This document shows positions 1-8,837 of a stretch of 64,000 bases of DNA, in pieces; the stretch's first letter is position 1; each line of letters begins with the position of its first letter. The DNA lies in assembly GCF_002754475.1 (NCBI RefSeq), contig NZ_PEFL01000002.1, positions 62,001 through 126,000 on the forward strand, read 5' to 3'. Made by a program: the position numbers and the translations under genes. The notes beneath the pieces are model-generated. The model did no database searches. It was given only the letters and a program-made list of their open reading frames with translations, and had not been told where the DNA came from. This DNA comes from Comamonas sp. 26 (GTDB taxonomy: Bacteria > Pseudomonadota > Gammaproteobacteria > Burkholderiales > Burkholderiaceae_C).

Positions 1-508
1 GCTCTTGCGTGCTGCCGTCATAGTTGGGCACAAAGTCCACCGTGCCCATGTCGATTTCGTCGAGCAGCAGGCTGGTAATTTTGGACAGTCGCGCTTCGGT
101 GTAACGCATGGCGGCTGCGCCGTCACCGTCGCGGCTGCCGAAGTTGCCTTGGCCGTCGACCAGCGGGTAGCGCTGGTTGAAGTCCTGCGCCATGCGCACC
201 AGTGCATCGTAGGCAGACTGGTCGCCGTGCGGATGAAAACGGCCCAGCACATCGCCCACCACGCGGGCGCTTTTGACGGGCTTGGCCGCCGTGTTGCCGT
301 TGTTGCCGCTATAGCTCAGGCCCATGCGATCCATCGCATAGAGAATGCGGCGCTGCACGGGTTTCAGGCCGTCGCAGACATCGGGCAAGGCACGGCCTTT
401 GACGACCGACAAAGCGTATTCAAGATAGGCGCGCTGTGCGTATTGACCCAGGTCCAGGACATCGCCAGCGGCTTGAAGAGACAAATCCGGTGTGGTTTGA
501 TCGCTCAT
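1..508 (-). CDS. parC: DNA topoisomerase IV subunit A, N-terminal part (cut by window edge)
   Basis: Reverse translation from the ATG at 508 gives about 169 residues of a type IIA topoisomerase A subunit. ParC with ParE decatenates replicated chromosomes by passing one duplex through a double-strand break. Visible are the family opening ([18 protein letters not shown], then KPVQRR), the winged-helix region with GRFHPHGD, and the active-site tyrosine in RYTEARL. The frame runs off the left edge, so the C-terminal beta-pinwheel is not seen. It is the last of three minus-strand genes (parE, lytic transglycosylase, parC), 40 bases after the transglycosylase stop. ParC rather than GyrA is inferred from the close linkage to parE. 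Confidence 0.93.
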   Translation of the reverse strand, partial: MSDQTTPDLSLQAAGDVLDLGQYAQRAYLEYALSVVKGRALPDVCDGLKPVQRRILYAMDRMGLSYSGNNGNTAAKPVKSARVVGDVLGRFHPHGDQSAYDALVRMAQDFNQRYPLVDGQGNFGSRDGDGAAAMRYTEARLSKITSLLLDEIDMGTVDFVPNYDGSTQE

Positions 509-548
509 GAATTCTCAGTAATTTTCCAAATATCGCCTGTGCGGCGAA

Positions 549-1436
549 TCACGGTATGCGTACGTCCGGGGCTGAAACAGCCCCCGGCAAAGTCATGCGA
601 ATGCGCGAGCTGCCAGAGCCTGCCGATGCGGAGACTCCAGTGCGAGCAGTTGTCACAGGTGACGCTCGGCCGCTCAGCGGCTTGCCCGCCTGCAACTGCT
701 CATAGATGCCCGTGACCGCCTTGACGTAATTCATCGTTTCTTTATAGGGCGGAATGGCCTTGCCAAACTTCTGCACCGCACCTTCACCTGCGTTATAGGC
801 AGCCAGCACCAGATCGAGTCGTTCAGGGAACAACTTCATCAGGTAGCTAAGGTAGCGGGCGCCTGCGGGGATATTCACGGCAGGGTCGGCCAGCTGCTCC
901 TGCATGCTGCGGCTTTTGCTGGCGGCCACGCCAAAGCGTTCGGCCGTGGCGGGCATCAACTGCATCAGGCCTACCGCCCCCTTGGGCGAGATGGCGCCGG
1001 GGTCAAAGCCAGACTCCACCGCAATCACGGCCTTCAGCAACTCATATTCCACGCCCGTTCTTTCTGCGGCTTTTTGCAGGTGCGGCCTGACGCTTTTGTA
1101 GCGCGGCGACACTTCAAAAAAGCTCTGCATACGGGTGCGGGCGGTCAGGCCCTGCGCAGCGGTATCGGGGCGCAGGCCAGGCTGAGTGCTGTCATAGCGC
1201 TCACCCTTGAAAAACAACTTGTAGCGTTCATCCAGCGCTTCGGCTGCAAAGTGGGTGATACCAAACTCATCCACATACGCCCACAGATCGGCATGCGCCG
1301 CCGGTGCAAACGCCAGCCAGCCAGCGCCAGCCAGTAACAACTGCGCACCGGCCAGACGAACACCAGTGCGCAAACGCACCAGCCTGCCGCTTTTCTGCGA
1401 AGGCTGTTGCTGAGTACAGAACAGGAAATTTGACAT
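549..1436 (-). CDS. Lytic transglycosylase, SLT domain
   Basis: 295 residues. It probably cleaves peptidoglycan glycan strands to 1,6-anhydro-muropeptides in the periplasm. A hydrophobic segment at about 28-49 ending in AHA looks like a signal peptide. It is followed by a DUF4124-like stretch (LWAYVDEFGITHFA, 51-64) and a soluble-lytic-transglycosylase fold from about 120 to 240. The catalytic glutamate is E141 in VIAVESGF; GLMQLMPATA and AAYNAGEGAV are the other signature blocks. The tail is Ser/Gly rich. It lies 47 bases after parE and 40 before parC on the same strand, so it may be cotranscribed with the topoisomerase genes. The exact subfamily is not assignable by eye. Confidence 0.88.
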   Translation of the reverse strand: MSNFLFCTQQQPSQKSGRLVRLRTGVRLAGAQLLLAGAGWLAFAPAAHADLWAYVDEFGITHFAAEALDERYKLFFKGERYDSTQPGLRPDTAAQGLTARTRMQSFFEVSPRYKSVRPHLQKAAERTGVEYELLKAVIAVESGFDPGAISPKGAVGLMQLMPATAERFGVAASKSRSMQEQLADPAVNIPAGARYLSYLMKLFPERLDLVLAAYNAGEGAVQKFGKAIPPYKETMNYVKAVTGIYEQLQAGKPLSGRASPVTTARTGVSASAGSGSSRIRMTLPGAVSAPDVRIP

Positions 1437-1483
1437 GACTTAATCCAGTGACCGCAGAAGACTGGGCGTGACGCCTGCCTTGC

Positions 1484-3502
1484 TCAGATGTCGATCTCCA
1501 CGGCGTCGCCGTGCAGTTCCATCAACTCGCGGCGGGCGGCGGCTTCGCCCTTGCCCATGAGCTTGGTGACGACGGCTGCAGCCTCGGCAAAGTCCAGGTG
1601 CATGAACTGCACTGCGGGCATGCGGCGTGTGTCGGGATTGAGCGTGGTTTCCCACAGCTGCTCGGCATTCATCTCGCCCAGCCCCTTAAAGCGGCTGACC
1701 TGGCATTTCTCGCGGGGCACGCCATCTTTGGCGCACTTTTCGATAATAGCTTCCAGCTCGCCTGCATCCAGCGCATAGACCTTGATGGCGGGCTTTTTGC
1801 CACGCGCAGGCACATCCACACGGAACAGCGGAGGCAGGGCCACATGAATGTGACCGGCTTCGATGAGCTTGGGGAAATGTTTGAAGAACAGCGTGAGCAG
1901 CAGCACCTGAATATGAGAGCCGTCCACGTCCGCATCACTCAAGATGCAAATCTTGCCGTAGCGCAGGCCAGTCAGGTCGGGCTCGTCATTGGGGCCATGC
2001 GGGTCCACACCAATCGCCACCGAAATATCGTGAATTTCGTTATTGGCAAACAGGCGGTCGCGGTCCACTTCCCAGGTGTTGAGCACCTTGCCGCGCAGCG
2101 GCAGGATCGCCTGAGTTTCCTTGTCGCGCCCCATCTTGGCGCTGCCGCCAGCAGAGTCACCCTCGACCAGAAACACTTCGTTGACGCTGATGTCCTTGCT
2201 TTCGCAGTCGGTCAGCTTGCCGGGCAGCACAGCCACGCCGCTGCCTTTGCGCTTCTCAACCTTCTGGCCCGCTTTCTGGCGGGTCTGGGCGGCTTTAATG
2301 GCAATCTCGGCCAGCTTTTTGCCCCAGTCCACATGCTCGTTCAGCCAGAGCTCCAGCACCGGGCGCACAAAGCCCGAGACCAGACGCACGGCATCGCGCG
2401 AGTTCAGGCGCTCCTTGATCTGGCCCTGAAACTGCGGGTCCAGCACCTTGGTGTTGAGCACATAGCTGGCGCGGGCAAACACGTCGTCAGGCATGAGCTT
2501 GACACCCTTGGGCAGCAGCGAATGCATGTCGATAAAGGCTTTGACGGCCTGAAACAGACCATCGCGCAGGCCGCTGTCATGCGTGCCGCCAGCGGTGGTG
2601 GGGATCAGATTGACATAGCTTTCGCGCAGCGGCGAGCCGTCTTCGGTAAAGGCCACGCACCATGCGGCGCCTTCGCCTTCGGCAAAGCTGTCGTTGTTTT
2701 TGTCGGCAAAGCCCTCGCCCTCAAACAAGGGAATGACGGGCTCGCCATGCAGGCTTTGCGCCAGATAGTCACGCAGACCGCCCTTGAATTGCCAAGTTTG
2801 CGTATCGCGCGTCTTTTCATTGACCAGCGTAACGGCCACGCCGGGCATGAGCACGGCTTTGCTGCGCAGCAAATGCACCAGCTCACCCATGGGCAGGGCC
2901 GAAGATTCAAAGTATTTGGCATCAGGCCAGGCGCGCACGGTGGTGCCATGCTTGCGCTCGCCGGGCTGCAGATCACGAATCTGCAGCGGCTCGATCACAT
3001 CACCAGCCGAAAACACCAGCGTGGCGACCTGACCATCGCGGTGCACCGCCACTTCAAGGCGGGTAGCCAGCGCATTGGTCACCGAGACGCCCACGCCGTG
3101 CAGGCCGCCGGAGAAGCTGTAAGCCCCGCCATTGCCCTTGTCGAACTTGCCACCTGCGTGCAGACGCGTGAAGACCAGCTCCACCACGGGTGCATTTTCT
3201 TCAGGGTGCATGCCAAAGGGAATGCCGCGACCGTCGTCTTCCACGCTGTATGAGCCGTCGGCGTGTATGGTGAACTTGATCTTTTTGCCGTAACCGGCAA
3301 GCGCCTCATCGGCCGCGTTATCGAGCACCTCCTGCAATACATGCAGGGGGTTGTCGGTACGCGTGTACATGCCGGGTCGCTGTTTAACAGGCTCCAGACC
3401 CTTGAGAACGCGGATCGAGCCTTCGGAATATTCGTTGGACGGTTTGACTGCCATGGGGGCGGATTGTAGTGGCCTCTCCAGATCAACGCTGGATAAATTC
3501 AC
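1484..3502 (-). CDS. parE: DNA topoisomerase IV subunit B
   Basis: 672 residues from a GTG at 3502, which has a good Shine-Dalgarno (GGGAG, 9 bases upstream). An ATG at 3454 gives the more usual N-terminus MAVKPSNEYSEGS and may be the true start. GHKL ATPase motifs are DNAADEAL, DDGRGIP and GLHGVGVSVTNA. The TOPRIM domain has LVEGDSAGGSAK and DADVDGSHI, and the C-terminal block has RFKGLGEMN. ParE binds ATP and drives strand passage with ParC. The length is normal for betaproteobacterial ParE. It is the first gene of the parE-slt-parC set. Confidence 0.95.
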   Translation of the reverse strand: MNLSSVDLERPLQSAPMAVKPSNEYSEGSIRVLKGLEPVKQRPGMYTRTDNPLHVLQEVLDNAADEALAGYGKKIKFTIHADGSYSVEDDGRGIPFGMHPEENAPVVELVFTRLHAGGKFDKGNGGAYSFSGGLHGVGVSVTNALATRLEVAVHRDGQVATLVFSAGDVIEPLQIRDLQPGERKHGTTVRAWPDAKYFESSALPMGELVHLLRSKAVLMPGVAVTLVNEKTRDTQTWQFKGGLRDYLAQSLHGEPVIPLFEGEGFADKNNDSFAEGEGAAWCVAFTEDGSPLRESYVNLIPTTAGGTHDSGLRDGLFQAVKAFIDMHSLLPKGVKLMPDDVFARASYVLNTKVLDPQFQGQIKERLNSRDAVRLVSGFVRPVLELWLNEHVDWGKKLAEIAIKAAQTRQKAGQKVEKRKGSGVAVLPGKLTDCESKDISVNEVFLVEGDSAGGSAKMGRDKETQAILPLRGKVLNTWEVDRDRLFANNEIHDISVAIGVDPHGPNDEPDLTGLRYGKICILSDADVDGSHIQVLLLTLFFKHFPKLIEAGHIHVALPPLFRVDVPARGKKPAIKVYALDAGELEAIIEKCAKDGVPREKCQVSRFKGLGEMNAEQLWETTLNPDTRRMPAVQFMHLDFAEAAAVVTKLMGKGEAAARRELMELHGDAVEIDI

Positions 3503-3856
3503 AGTTGTTTACTCCCAATACTCTTGCACAAAGCCAGAACAACTGTCTTTGGCATGTGTTTTTGCTTGCAGAGAGAGCACTATAAACCTCATCAAAACAA
3601 TAGCTTACAGCGCCTGTATTCAATGGATTCCAAAGCCATTCAATTCTGAAAGCTATGAATAACAAGCGCAAAGCGCTCACTTTTTAATCAACCCTAACGC
3701 TATCGGGCACTTCCCGCCACTTCTCAGAGCAGACATCCAAGCCCCCGCTCTCGCATTCCGGCAAGTGAGCCTGCCGCGCAGGCGACGGCCAGCGTACGCG
3801 CAAAAGCAGTTGTTTCGTTAAAGTCGAGTACTGACACGCTTTTCCGCACGCACGGT
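3503..3856. other. Intergenic region between parE and MFS gene; diverged repeat
   Basis: About 350 bases that should hold the divergent promoters of parE and the MFS transporter gene. From about 3591 to 3680 the sequence is AT-rich and has the look of the dispersed repeat family of this genome: CATCAAAACAATAGCTTACAG, a GCGCCTG core, then AGCTATGAAT with AAGCGCAAAGCGCT. I see no gene and no clear promoter hexamers. Confidence 0.4.
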
Positions 3857-5083
3857 ATGACAACAAAGACAACACAACCATCGCTGTCCATGGCGCAGAT
3901 TCTTCTGTGCGGTGGTGCCATCGTCACCCTTTCCATGGGCATACGCCATGGCTTTGGCCTGTGGCTGCAACCCATCACGCAGGATATGGGCTGGACGCGC
4001 GAAAGCTTCTCGCTGGCCATTGCCGTGCAAAACCTGTCATGGGGCATTTTGGGTATTTTTGTCGGCATTCTGGCCGACCGCATCGGTGCCTTCAAGGTGC
4101 TGATTGGCGGCTCTATTCTGTATGCGCTGGGTCTGGTCGGCATGGCGCTGTCGCCCACCAGTACGATATTTTTGCTCACTGCCGGGGTACTGATCGGTGC
4201 GGCGCAGGCCGGCACCACCTATGCCGTTATCTACGGCGTGCTGGGGCGGCAGATTCCGGTTGCACAGCGCAGCTGGGCCATGGGCGTGACGGCGGCAGCG
4301 GGTTCGTTTGGTCAGTTTTTCATGGTGCCTGTGGAGGGCGGGCTGATTGCGCAGTTCGGCTGGTCTAACGCTTTGCTGGTCCTGGCGGTGTTCGCCCTGC
4401 TGATTGCCGGTCTGGCCTTTGGCCTGCGTGAGCCTGGCTTTAGCAGCGGCACGCCCATCAAGCGCGATCAGACCGTGGGGCAGGCGCTGAAAGAGGCTTG
4501 GTCTTACCCCAGCTTTTTGCTGCTGATGGCAGGCTACTTTGTCTGCGGCTTTCAGGTCATGTTCATTGGCGTGCACATGCCCAGCTACCTCAAGGACTTC
4601 GGCATGGCGCCGCATGTGGCCAGCTACTCTCTGGCGCTGGTGGGTCTGTTCAATATCTTTGGCACCTATCTGGCAGGCAACCTGGGCCAGAAGATGCCCA
4701 AGCGCTACCTGCTGTCGGGCATTTACAGCCTTCGCTCGGTGGCCACGGTCTGCTTTTTGCTGGCTCCGCTGTCGCCCTGGTCGGTCTACATTTTCTGCGC
4801 GGCCATGGGCTTTTTGTGGCTGTCTACCGTGCCTCTGACCAATGCCACCATCGCCCAGATTTTTGGCGTGCAGCACCTGTCAATGCTGGGCGGTTTTGTG
4901 TTCTTCAGCCATCAGATCGGCAGCTTTCTGGGCGTGTGGCTGGGCGGCTATCTGTATGACATCAACGGCAACTACGACATGGTCTGGTACATCTCGATTG
5001 GGCTGGGCATCTTTGCCGCCCTGGTCAACCTGCCGGTTCGCGAAAGTGCCATTGCGCGCCCCAGCACGGCCAATGCCGCCTGA
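3857..5083 (+). CDS. MFS transporter
   Basis: 408 residues, almost entirely hydrophobic, with about 12 predicted membrane segments, matching a major facilitator of usual length. The loop between segments 2 and 3 carries the MFS signature-like ILADRIGAFKVLIGG. The N-terminal RHGFGLWLQPITQDMGW resembles the monocarboxylate/oxalate-formate-like MFS group, so an organic-acid substrate is a reasonable guess but unproven. No strong ribosome site precedes the ATG at 3857; an internal Met at residue 12 is an alternative start. The gene is followed by a tiny membrane ORF and a short-chain dehydrogenase on the same strand. Confidence 0.85.
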   Translation: MTTKTTQPSLSMAQILLCGGAIVTLSMGIRHGFGLWLQPITQDMGWTRESFSLAIAVQNLSWGILGIFVGILADRIGAFKVLIGGSILYALGLVGMALSPTSTIFLLTAGVLIGAAQAGTTYAVIYGVLGRQIPVAQRSWAMGVTAAAGSFGQFFMVPVEGGLIAQFGWSNALLVLAVFALLIAGLAFGLREPGFSSGTPIKRDQTVGQALKEAWSYPSFLLLMAGYFVCGFQVMFIGVHMPSYLKDFGMAPHVASYSLALVGLFNIFGTYLAGNLGQKMPKRYLLSGIYSLRSVATVCFLLAPLSPWSVYIFCAAMGFLWLSTVPLTNATIAQIFGVQHLSMLGGFVFFSHQIGSFLGVWLGGYLYDINGNYDMVWYISIGLGIFAALVNLPVRESAIARPSTANAA

Positions 5084-5087
5084 AGCC

Positions 5088-5219
5088 ATGCAGATCAACC
5101 TCTGGCAACGCATCCTCATCTGGGCCGCCATTCTGGCGGTTCTGCTGGCCGTGTTTGCCCTGTATCTGCAACCGCAATTCATGCTCACACTGGCTGACCA
5201 AGTCTGGGCCTGCTTCTGA
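5088..5219 (+). CDS. Small single-span membrane protein, 43 residues
   Basis: ATG at 5088, four bases after the MFS stop. It encodes a 43-residue peptide with one hydrophobic segment (IWAAILAVLLAVFALYL) and a short tail ending in WACF. The tight spacing behind the transporter and before the dehydrogenase suggests cotranscription. I recall similar tiny proteins in relatives but cannot name a function. It could assist the upstream transporter or be an independent membrane peptide. Confidence 0.55.
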   Translation: MQINLWQRILIWAAILAVLLAVFALYLQPQFMLTLADQVWACF

Positions 5220-5262
5220 GCTTTGGGTGCCACCCGGCCCCGCAGTCAGGCCGGGAGAGAGC

Positions 5263-6072
5263 ATGCACCGTATTGTGATTACCGGCGCGTCTGACGGCAT
5301 TGGTGCTGAGATCGCCCTCCAGCTTGCGCAAACCCATCAAAGCCAGCTGCAACTGACACTGGCCGCGCGCAATGCAGGCAATCTGCAAGCCGTGGCCCGC
5401 CAGTGCGAGGCGCATGGCGCGCAGGTGCTGGTGCAACCCACCGATGTCTCTGTCGAAGCCCAGTGCCGCACGCTGATTGCAGAAGCCGTGCGCCGCTTTG
5501 ACGGCATCGATGTGTTGATCAATAACGCCGGCATCTCAGCCCATGCTTTGCTGGAAGATGTCAGCGCCCAAGACCTGAACTGGTACGAGCAGCTGATGCG
5601 CATCAACCTCTGGGGCAGTGTGTGGTGCACCCATGCGGCACTGCCGTATCTCAAGGCCAGCAAGGGGAGCGTCGTCGCCGTGTCATCGCTGGCCGGGCTG
5701 ATCGGTGTACCGGGCCGCACGGCCTACAGCGCCAGCAAATTTGCCATGACCGGTTTTTTTGAAGCACTGCGCGCCGAACTCAAACCCGCAGGCGTGAGCG
5801 TCACCACGGCCTACCCCGGCGTGGTGGCCACGCAGATTCGCAACCGAGGCTACAACGCTAAGGGCGTGGCCGCAGGCGTCAGCGGCCTGAAGGAAGACAA
5901 AGCCATGTCGGTGCAAGAATGTGCGCGCCTCATCATCCACGGCATGAACCAGCGCCAGCGCGAGGTGGTGATGGACAAGGGCAAGCTAGGCCGCTTCCTC
6001 AAACTGATTGCGCCCGGCCTAGTTGAGAACATGGCGCTGGCCGCGCTCAAAGACGATGTGAAGCCGCATTGA
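5263..6072 (+). CDS. Short-chain dehydrogenase/reductase (SDR)
   Basis: 269 residues from the ATG at 5263, preceded by GGGAGAGAGC. Classical SDR: the nucleotide-binding TGASDGIG (7-14), NNAG (87-90), a catalytic serine near 141, and YSASK with Y155 and K159. These enzymes reduce or oxidise alcohol/carbonyl substrates with NAD(P)(H). The N-terminus (VIITGAS type, followed by AARN) is closer to NADP-preferring members, but this is not certain. The substrate is unknown. It is the third gene in a same-strand run with the MFS transporter and the 43-residue membrane protein. Confidence 0.88.
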   Translation: MHRIVITGASDGIGAEIALQLAQTHQSQLQLTLAARNAGNLQAVARQCEAHGAQVLVQPTDVSVEAQCRTLIAEAVRRFDGIDVLINNAGISAHALLEDVSAQDLNWYEQLMRINLWGSVWCTHAALPYLKASKGSVVAVSSLAGLIGVPGRTAYSASKFAMTGFFEALRAELKPAGVSVTTAYPGVVATQIRNRGYNAKGVAAGVSGLKEDKAMSVQECARLIIHGMNQRQREVVMDKGKLGRFLKLIAPGLVENMALAALKDDVKPH

Positions 6073-6145
6073 ACCCAACCTGGCGGATTGCATCAACAGC
6101 CCCTGTCAGCCCCTTGCCGCGCGGCGCTGCTATAGTTTTTGCAAG

Positions 6146-6760
6146 ATGACTTGCACAACACCCGACGCGATGCCTGGTGCTCAGCCCAGCACAATGCCCC
6201 TGCCCTCAACAACCGCTGCCCACGGCGCGCAAGCGCCTTCCGCATGGATTACCCGCTTCGCCCATCTGTTACGCCCGCAAGGCACGGTGCTGGATCTAGC
6301 CTGCGGCATGGGTCGCCACACCCGCTATTTTTTTGAAGCAAATCATGCTCTAACCAGCGTAGATAAATCGCAAGAAGCTACGCAATCCATAGCAGACATC
6401 GCAGAAACCATCACCGCTGATATTGAAAACGGCCCCTGGCCGCTGGCGGACCGCAGTTTCGACGGCGTGGTCATCACCAACTACCTCTGGCGCCCACTTT
6501 GGCCGCAGATTCTGGCCAGCGTCAAACCTGGCGGCGTGCTGCTGTATGAAACCTTTGGTCAGGGCAATGAGGCCTACGGCAAGCCATCGCGCCCGGATTT
6601 TTTGCTGGTCTCCGGCGAGCTGCTGCAAGTCTGTGCTGGCTGGTCCATCGTCGCCTATGAGCATGGCGTGCTGTACCAGCCCGACCGTGTGGTGCAGCGC
6701 ATTGCCGCCATCAAGCCTGCTGACTCTGCGGCAACCACGGCCTTCCCTCTGCAAAGCTGA
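6146..6760 (+). CDS. Class I SAM-dependent methyltransferase
   Basis: 204 residues. Rossmann-type methyltransferase with motif I in VLDLACGMGRHTRYF (about 49-63) and the acidic end of strand 2 in LTSVDKSQEA. The later block SFDGVVITNYLWRPLW fits motif IV, and the protein then has GGVLLYETF. Length fits small TehB/UbiE-like methyltransferases. The substrate is unknown. The interval 6331-6400, coding for a loop after strand 2, is locally AT-rich and contains GAAGCAAATCATGC and AAGAAGCTACGCAATCCATAGC, which resemble the dispersed intergenic repeats (see findings). Confidence 0.85.
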   Translation: MTCTTPDAMPGAQPSTMPLPSTTAAHGAQAPSAWITRFAHLLRPQGTVLDLACGMGRHTRYFFEANHALTSVDKSQEATQSIADIAETITADIENGPWPLADRSFDGVVITNYLWRPLWPQILASVKPGGVLLYETFGQGNEAYGKPSRPDFLLVSGELLQVCAGWSIVAYEHGVLYQPDRVVQRIAAIKPADSAATTAFPLQS

Positions 6761-6878
6761 CCACCATGCGCTACTACGCGCGGCTGCTTGGCAGGGGCCG
6801 GACTTCAGCAGCTGGGTTTGGCCCGGTCAGTGTCATCTGCAAGTCCATGTCGGGGTCAGGTGAAACTCAATATCGACC

Positions 6879-6898
6879 GGATTTATGCAACAGCACCC
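6879..6898 (-). mobile_element. Possible IS5/IS903-type terminal inverted repeat relic
   Basis: Read on the minus strand this is GGGTGCTGTTGCATAAATCC, close to the IS903-group end GGCTTTGTTGAATAAATC as I remember it. No transposase is attached. The surrounding 166 bases between the methyltransferase and puuE have no gene and look like debris. The call rests on one short match from memory. Confidence 0.3.
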
Positions 6899-6926
6899 TT
6901 AAAGCAATGCATCGCATTGGCTGACC

Positions 6927-7883
6927 TTAGTTCCCTGCTGGGAAACGCTCAGCCCAGTGGCGAGCCAAATCAATACGGCGGCACACCCACACGTTGTCGT
7001 GCTTCTGAATGTGATCGAGGAAGCGCTGCAGCGCTGTAATACGGCCGGGACGGCCAAGCAGGCGGCAGTGCATGCCGATGCTCATCATCTTGGGGGCGTT
7101 GTCGCCGTTGGCGCTGCCTTCGGCATACAGGACATCGAACGTGTCCTTCAGGTACTGGTAGAAAGGATCGGCATACGAGTAACCCTGGGGCAGGGCAAAG
7201 CGCATGTCGTTGCAGTCCAGCGTGTAAGGCACGATCAGCTGGTTACGGGTGCTGCCATCGGTCTTGGCAACCTTCATCCAGAAGGGCAGGTCTTCGCCGT
7301 AGTAGTCGCTGTCGTAAGTGAAGCGGCCAGTATCGGCCACCAGGCGGTGGCTGTTGGGGCTGTCACGGCCGGTGTACCAGCCCAGGCCGTGGTCGCCGTC
7401 ATGGCCGTACAGCTCTTCAAAAATTTCCACGCATTGCTGCAGATGGGCGCGCTCGATCTCTTCGGGCACGTTCTGATAGTGAATCCACTTCAGACCATGG
7501 CAGGCCACTTCGTGACCCAGCTCGTCAAAGGCCTGAGCCAGCTCGCGGTGCTTTTGCAGGGCCGTGGCAACGCCGAACACGGTCAGGGGCAGGCCGCGCT
7601 TTTCAAATTCGCGCAGGATGCGCCACACGCCGACGCGTGAGCCGTATTCATAGATGCCGTCCATGCTCATGTGGCGGTCGGGGTAGCTGGCCGGATTGAA
7701 CATCTCCGACAGGAACTGCTCGCTGCCGGGGTCGCCGTGCAGCACGTGGTTCTCACCGCCTTCTTCGTAGTTCAGAACGAACTGCACAGCCACGCGGGCT
7801 TTGCCGGGCCATTGCGGATGCGGCGTGTTGCGGCCATAACCAATCAGGTCGCGGGGGTAGGAGGCGGTGGAATCGTAAATCAT
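6927..7883 (-). CDS. puuE: Cofactor-independent allantoinase PuuE
   Basis: 318 residues of the polysaccharide-deacetylase (NodB) fold in the PuuE form. The start MIYDSTASYPRDLIGYGRN, then QFVLNYEEGGEN, the EYGSRVGVWR block, GHEVACHGLKW and GWYTGRDSPNSH are characteristic as I remember the family. PuuE hydrolyses allantoin to allantoate in purine breakdown without the metal centre of the amidohydrolase-type allantoinase. The length matches the family (about 310). Its start overlaps the stop of the upstream GntR gene by four bases (ATGA), so the two are translationally coupled. The nearby NCS1 permease and racemase-family gene support a ureide pathway. Confidence 0.9.
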   Translation of the reverse strand: MIYDSTASYPRDLIGYGRNTPHPQWPGKARVAVQFVLNYEEGGENHVLHGDPGSEQFLSEMFNPASYPDRHMSMDGIYEYGSRVGVWRILREFEKRGLPLTVFGVATALQKHRELAQAFDELGHEVACHGLKWIHYQNVPEEIERAHLQQCVEIFEELYGHDGDHGLGWYTGRDSPNSHRLVADTGRFTYDSDYYGEDLPFWMKVAKTDGSTRNQLIVPYTLDCNDMRFALPQGYSYADPFYQYLKDTFDVLYAEGSANGDNAPKMMSIGMHCRLLGRPGRITALQRFLDHIQKHDNVWVCRRIDLARHWAERFPAGN

Positions 7884-8557
7884 AGGGATACAGATGAAAG
7901 TGCCATCGACAAATCGTTCGTTGGCAGATCGCGGTCAAAGGTCAGGCCTGCTTCCACGTGGTCCAGGTGCTGCTGCATCAACAGCACCGCATGTTCGGCA
8001 TCGCCTGCCGCCAGAGCGGTGACGATGTCGGAGTGCTCTTCGTGCGAATGCTCGGCCGCCGATGCAGACTGGTACATCAGCGTAATCAAGGCGCAGCGTG
8101 AAATCAGCTCCCCCAGCAGTTGTGCCAGCACTTCGTTGCCCATCAGCTCGGCCATGCGCACGTGAAAGTCGCCCAGCAGCTCGGTGCGCTGGCCAACGTC
8201 TTCGGCATCCATGGCCTTTTTTTCGGCCGCAACATGCGCTTTGAGTTTCAACAGTCTGGAGAGGTCCTGCTGCGCGGCAAAATTGCGCACCATTTCAACT
8301 TCAAGCATGCGACGAACGGCAAAGACTTGGCGTGCCTCCTCCATCGAGGGTGTGGCCACAAAGGCGCCACGCGTGGGTTCTAGCTTGATCAGTCTGTTCT
8401 GTGACGCCTGAAACAAAGCTTGGCGAACCAGGGTGCGAGAAACGCCAAAGTGATTAGCCAGTTTCTGCTCCGACAGTTTGGTGCCAGGCATCAGTCGATG
8501 TTCAACAATTGCTTTGGTAAGGCTTTCGGCAATAAAGCAAGTGAGCGAAGTTTCCAT
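7880..8557 (-). CDS. GntR-family transcriptional regulator, FCD (FadR) subgroup
   Basis: 225 residues from the ATG at 8557, or 239 from the ATG at 8599. An N-terminal winged helix has NHFGVSRTLVRQAL as the recognition helix. The C-terminal FCD domain has DFHVRMAEL, EEHSDIV and QQHLDHVEAG, supplying the usual metal or ligand histidines. It is coupled to puuE by a 4-base overlap, so it probably regulates allantoin use. A perfect 10-base palindrome TTGTATACAA lies at 8587-8596, between the two possible starts. That placement fits an autoregulatory operator and favours the inner start. Confidence 0.88.
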   Translation of the reverse strand: METSLTCFIAESLTKAIVEHRLMPGTKLSEQKLANHFGVSRTLVRQALFQASQNRLIKLEPTRGAFVATPSMEEARQVFAVRRMLEVEMVRNFAAQQDLSRLLKLKAHVAAEKKAMDAEDVGQRTELLGDFHVRMAELMGNEVLAQLLGELISRCALITLMYQSASAAEHSHEEHSDIVTALAAGDAEHAVLLMQQHLDHVEAGLTFDRDLPTNDLSMALSSVSL

Positions 8558-8586
8558 TGCTTCATCATAAATCTTGAACTCAACGC

Positions 8587-8596
8587 TTGTATACAA
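8587..8596. promoter_or_regulatory. Candidate FCD-GntR operator TTGTATACAA
   Basis: A perfect 10-base palindrome just upstream of the preferred start of the GntR gene. FCD-type regulators often bind GT-N-AC cored palindromes. A near-identical copy (TTGTATACAT, 10485-10494) lies upstream of the NCS1 permease gene. Binding is inferred, not shown. Confidence 0.45.
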
Positions 8597-8837
8597 CATT
8601 AATTAAGGAAAAGTAGGTGTTCTCCCTTAAGAACTATTCGAAGTTCATTGAGGTAATTGTCAGAAGTAGATCGTTAGATAGCCCACTCAGCATAATTAAC
8701 TTACTCTTCTCCTTCAGCTAGCGGCAACATGATGCCTGCCGCTCAATGTTTGTGAGGGTCTATCACTGACGTGGGCGAACTCCTCCACACCTAAGACCAA
8801 CGACTTAGTCATAACACGGTCGCATAAAATCCATTGA

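Noticed and set aside
1511..3253. 580-codon open frame on the plus strand
   Set aside because: Antisense of parE, whose ATPase and TOPRIM motifs are unmistakable; long antisense frames are expected in GC-rich coding DNA.
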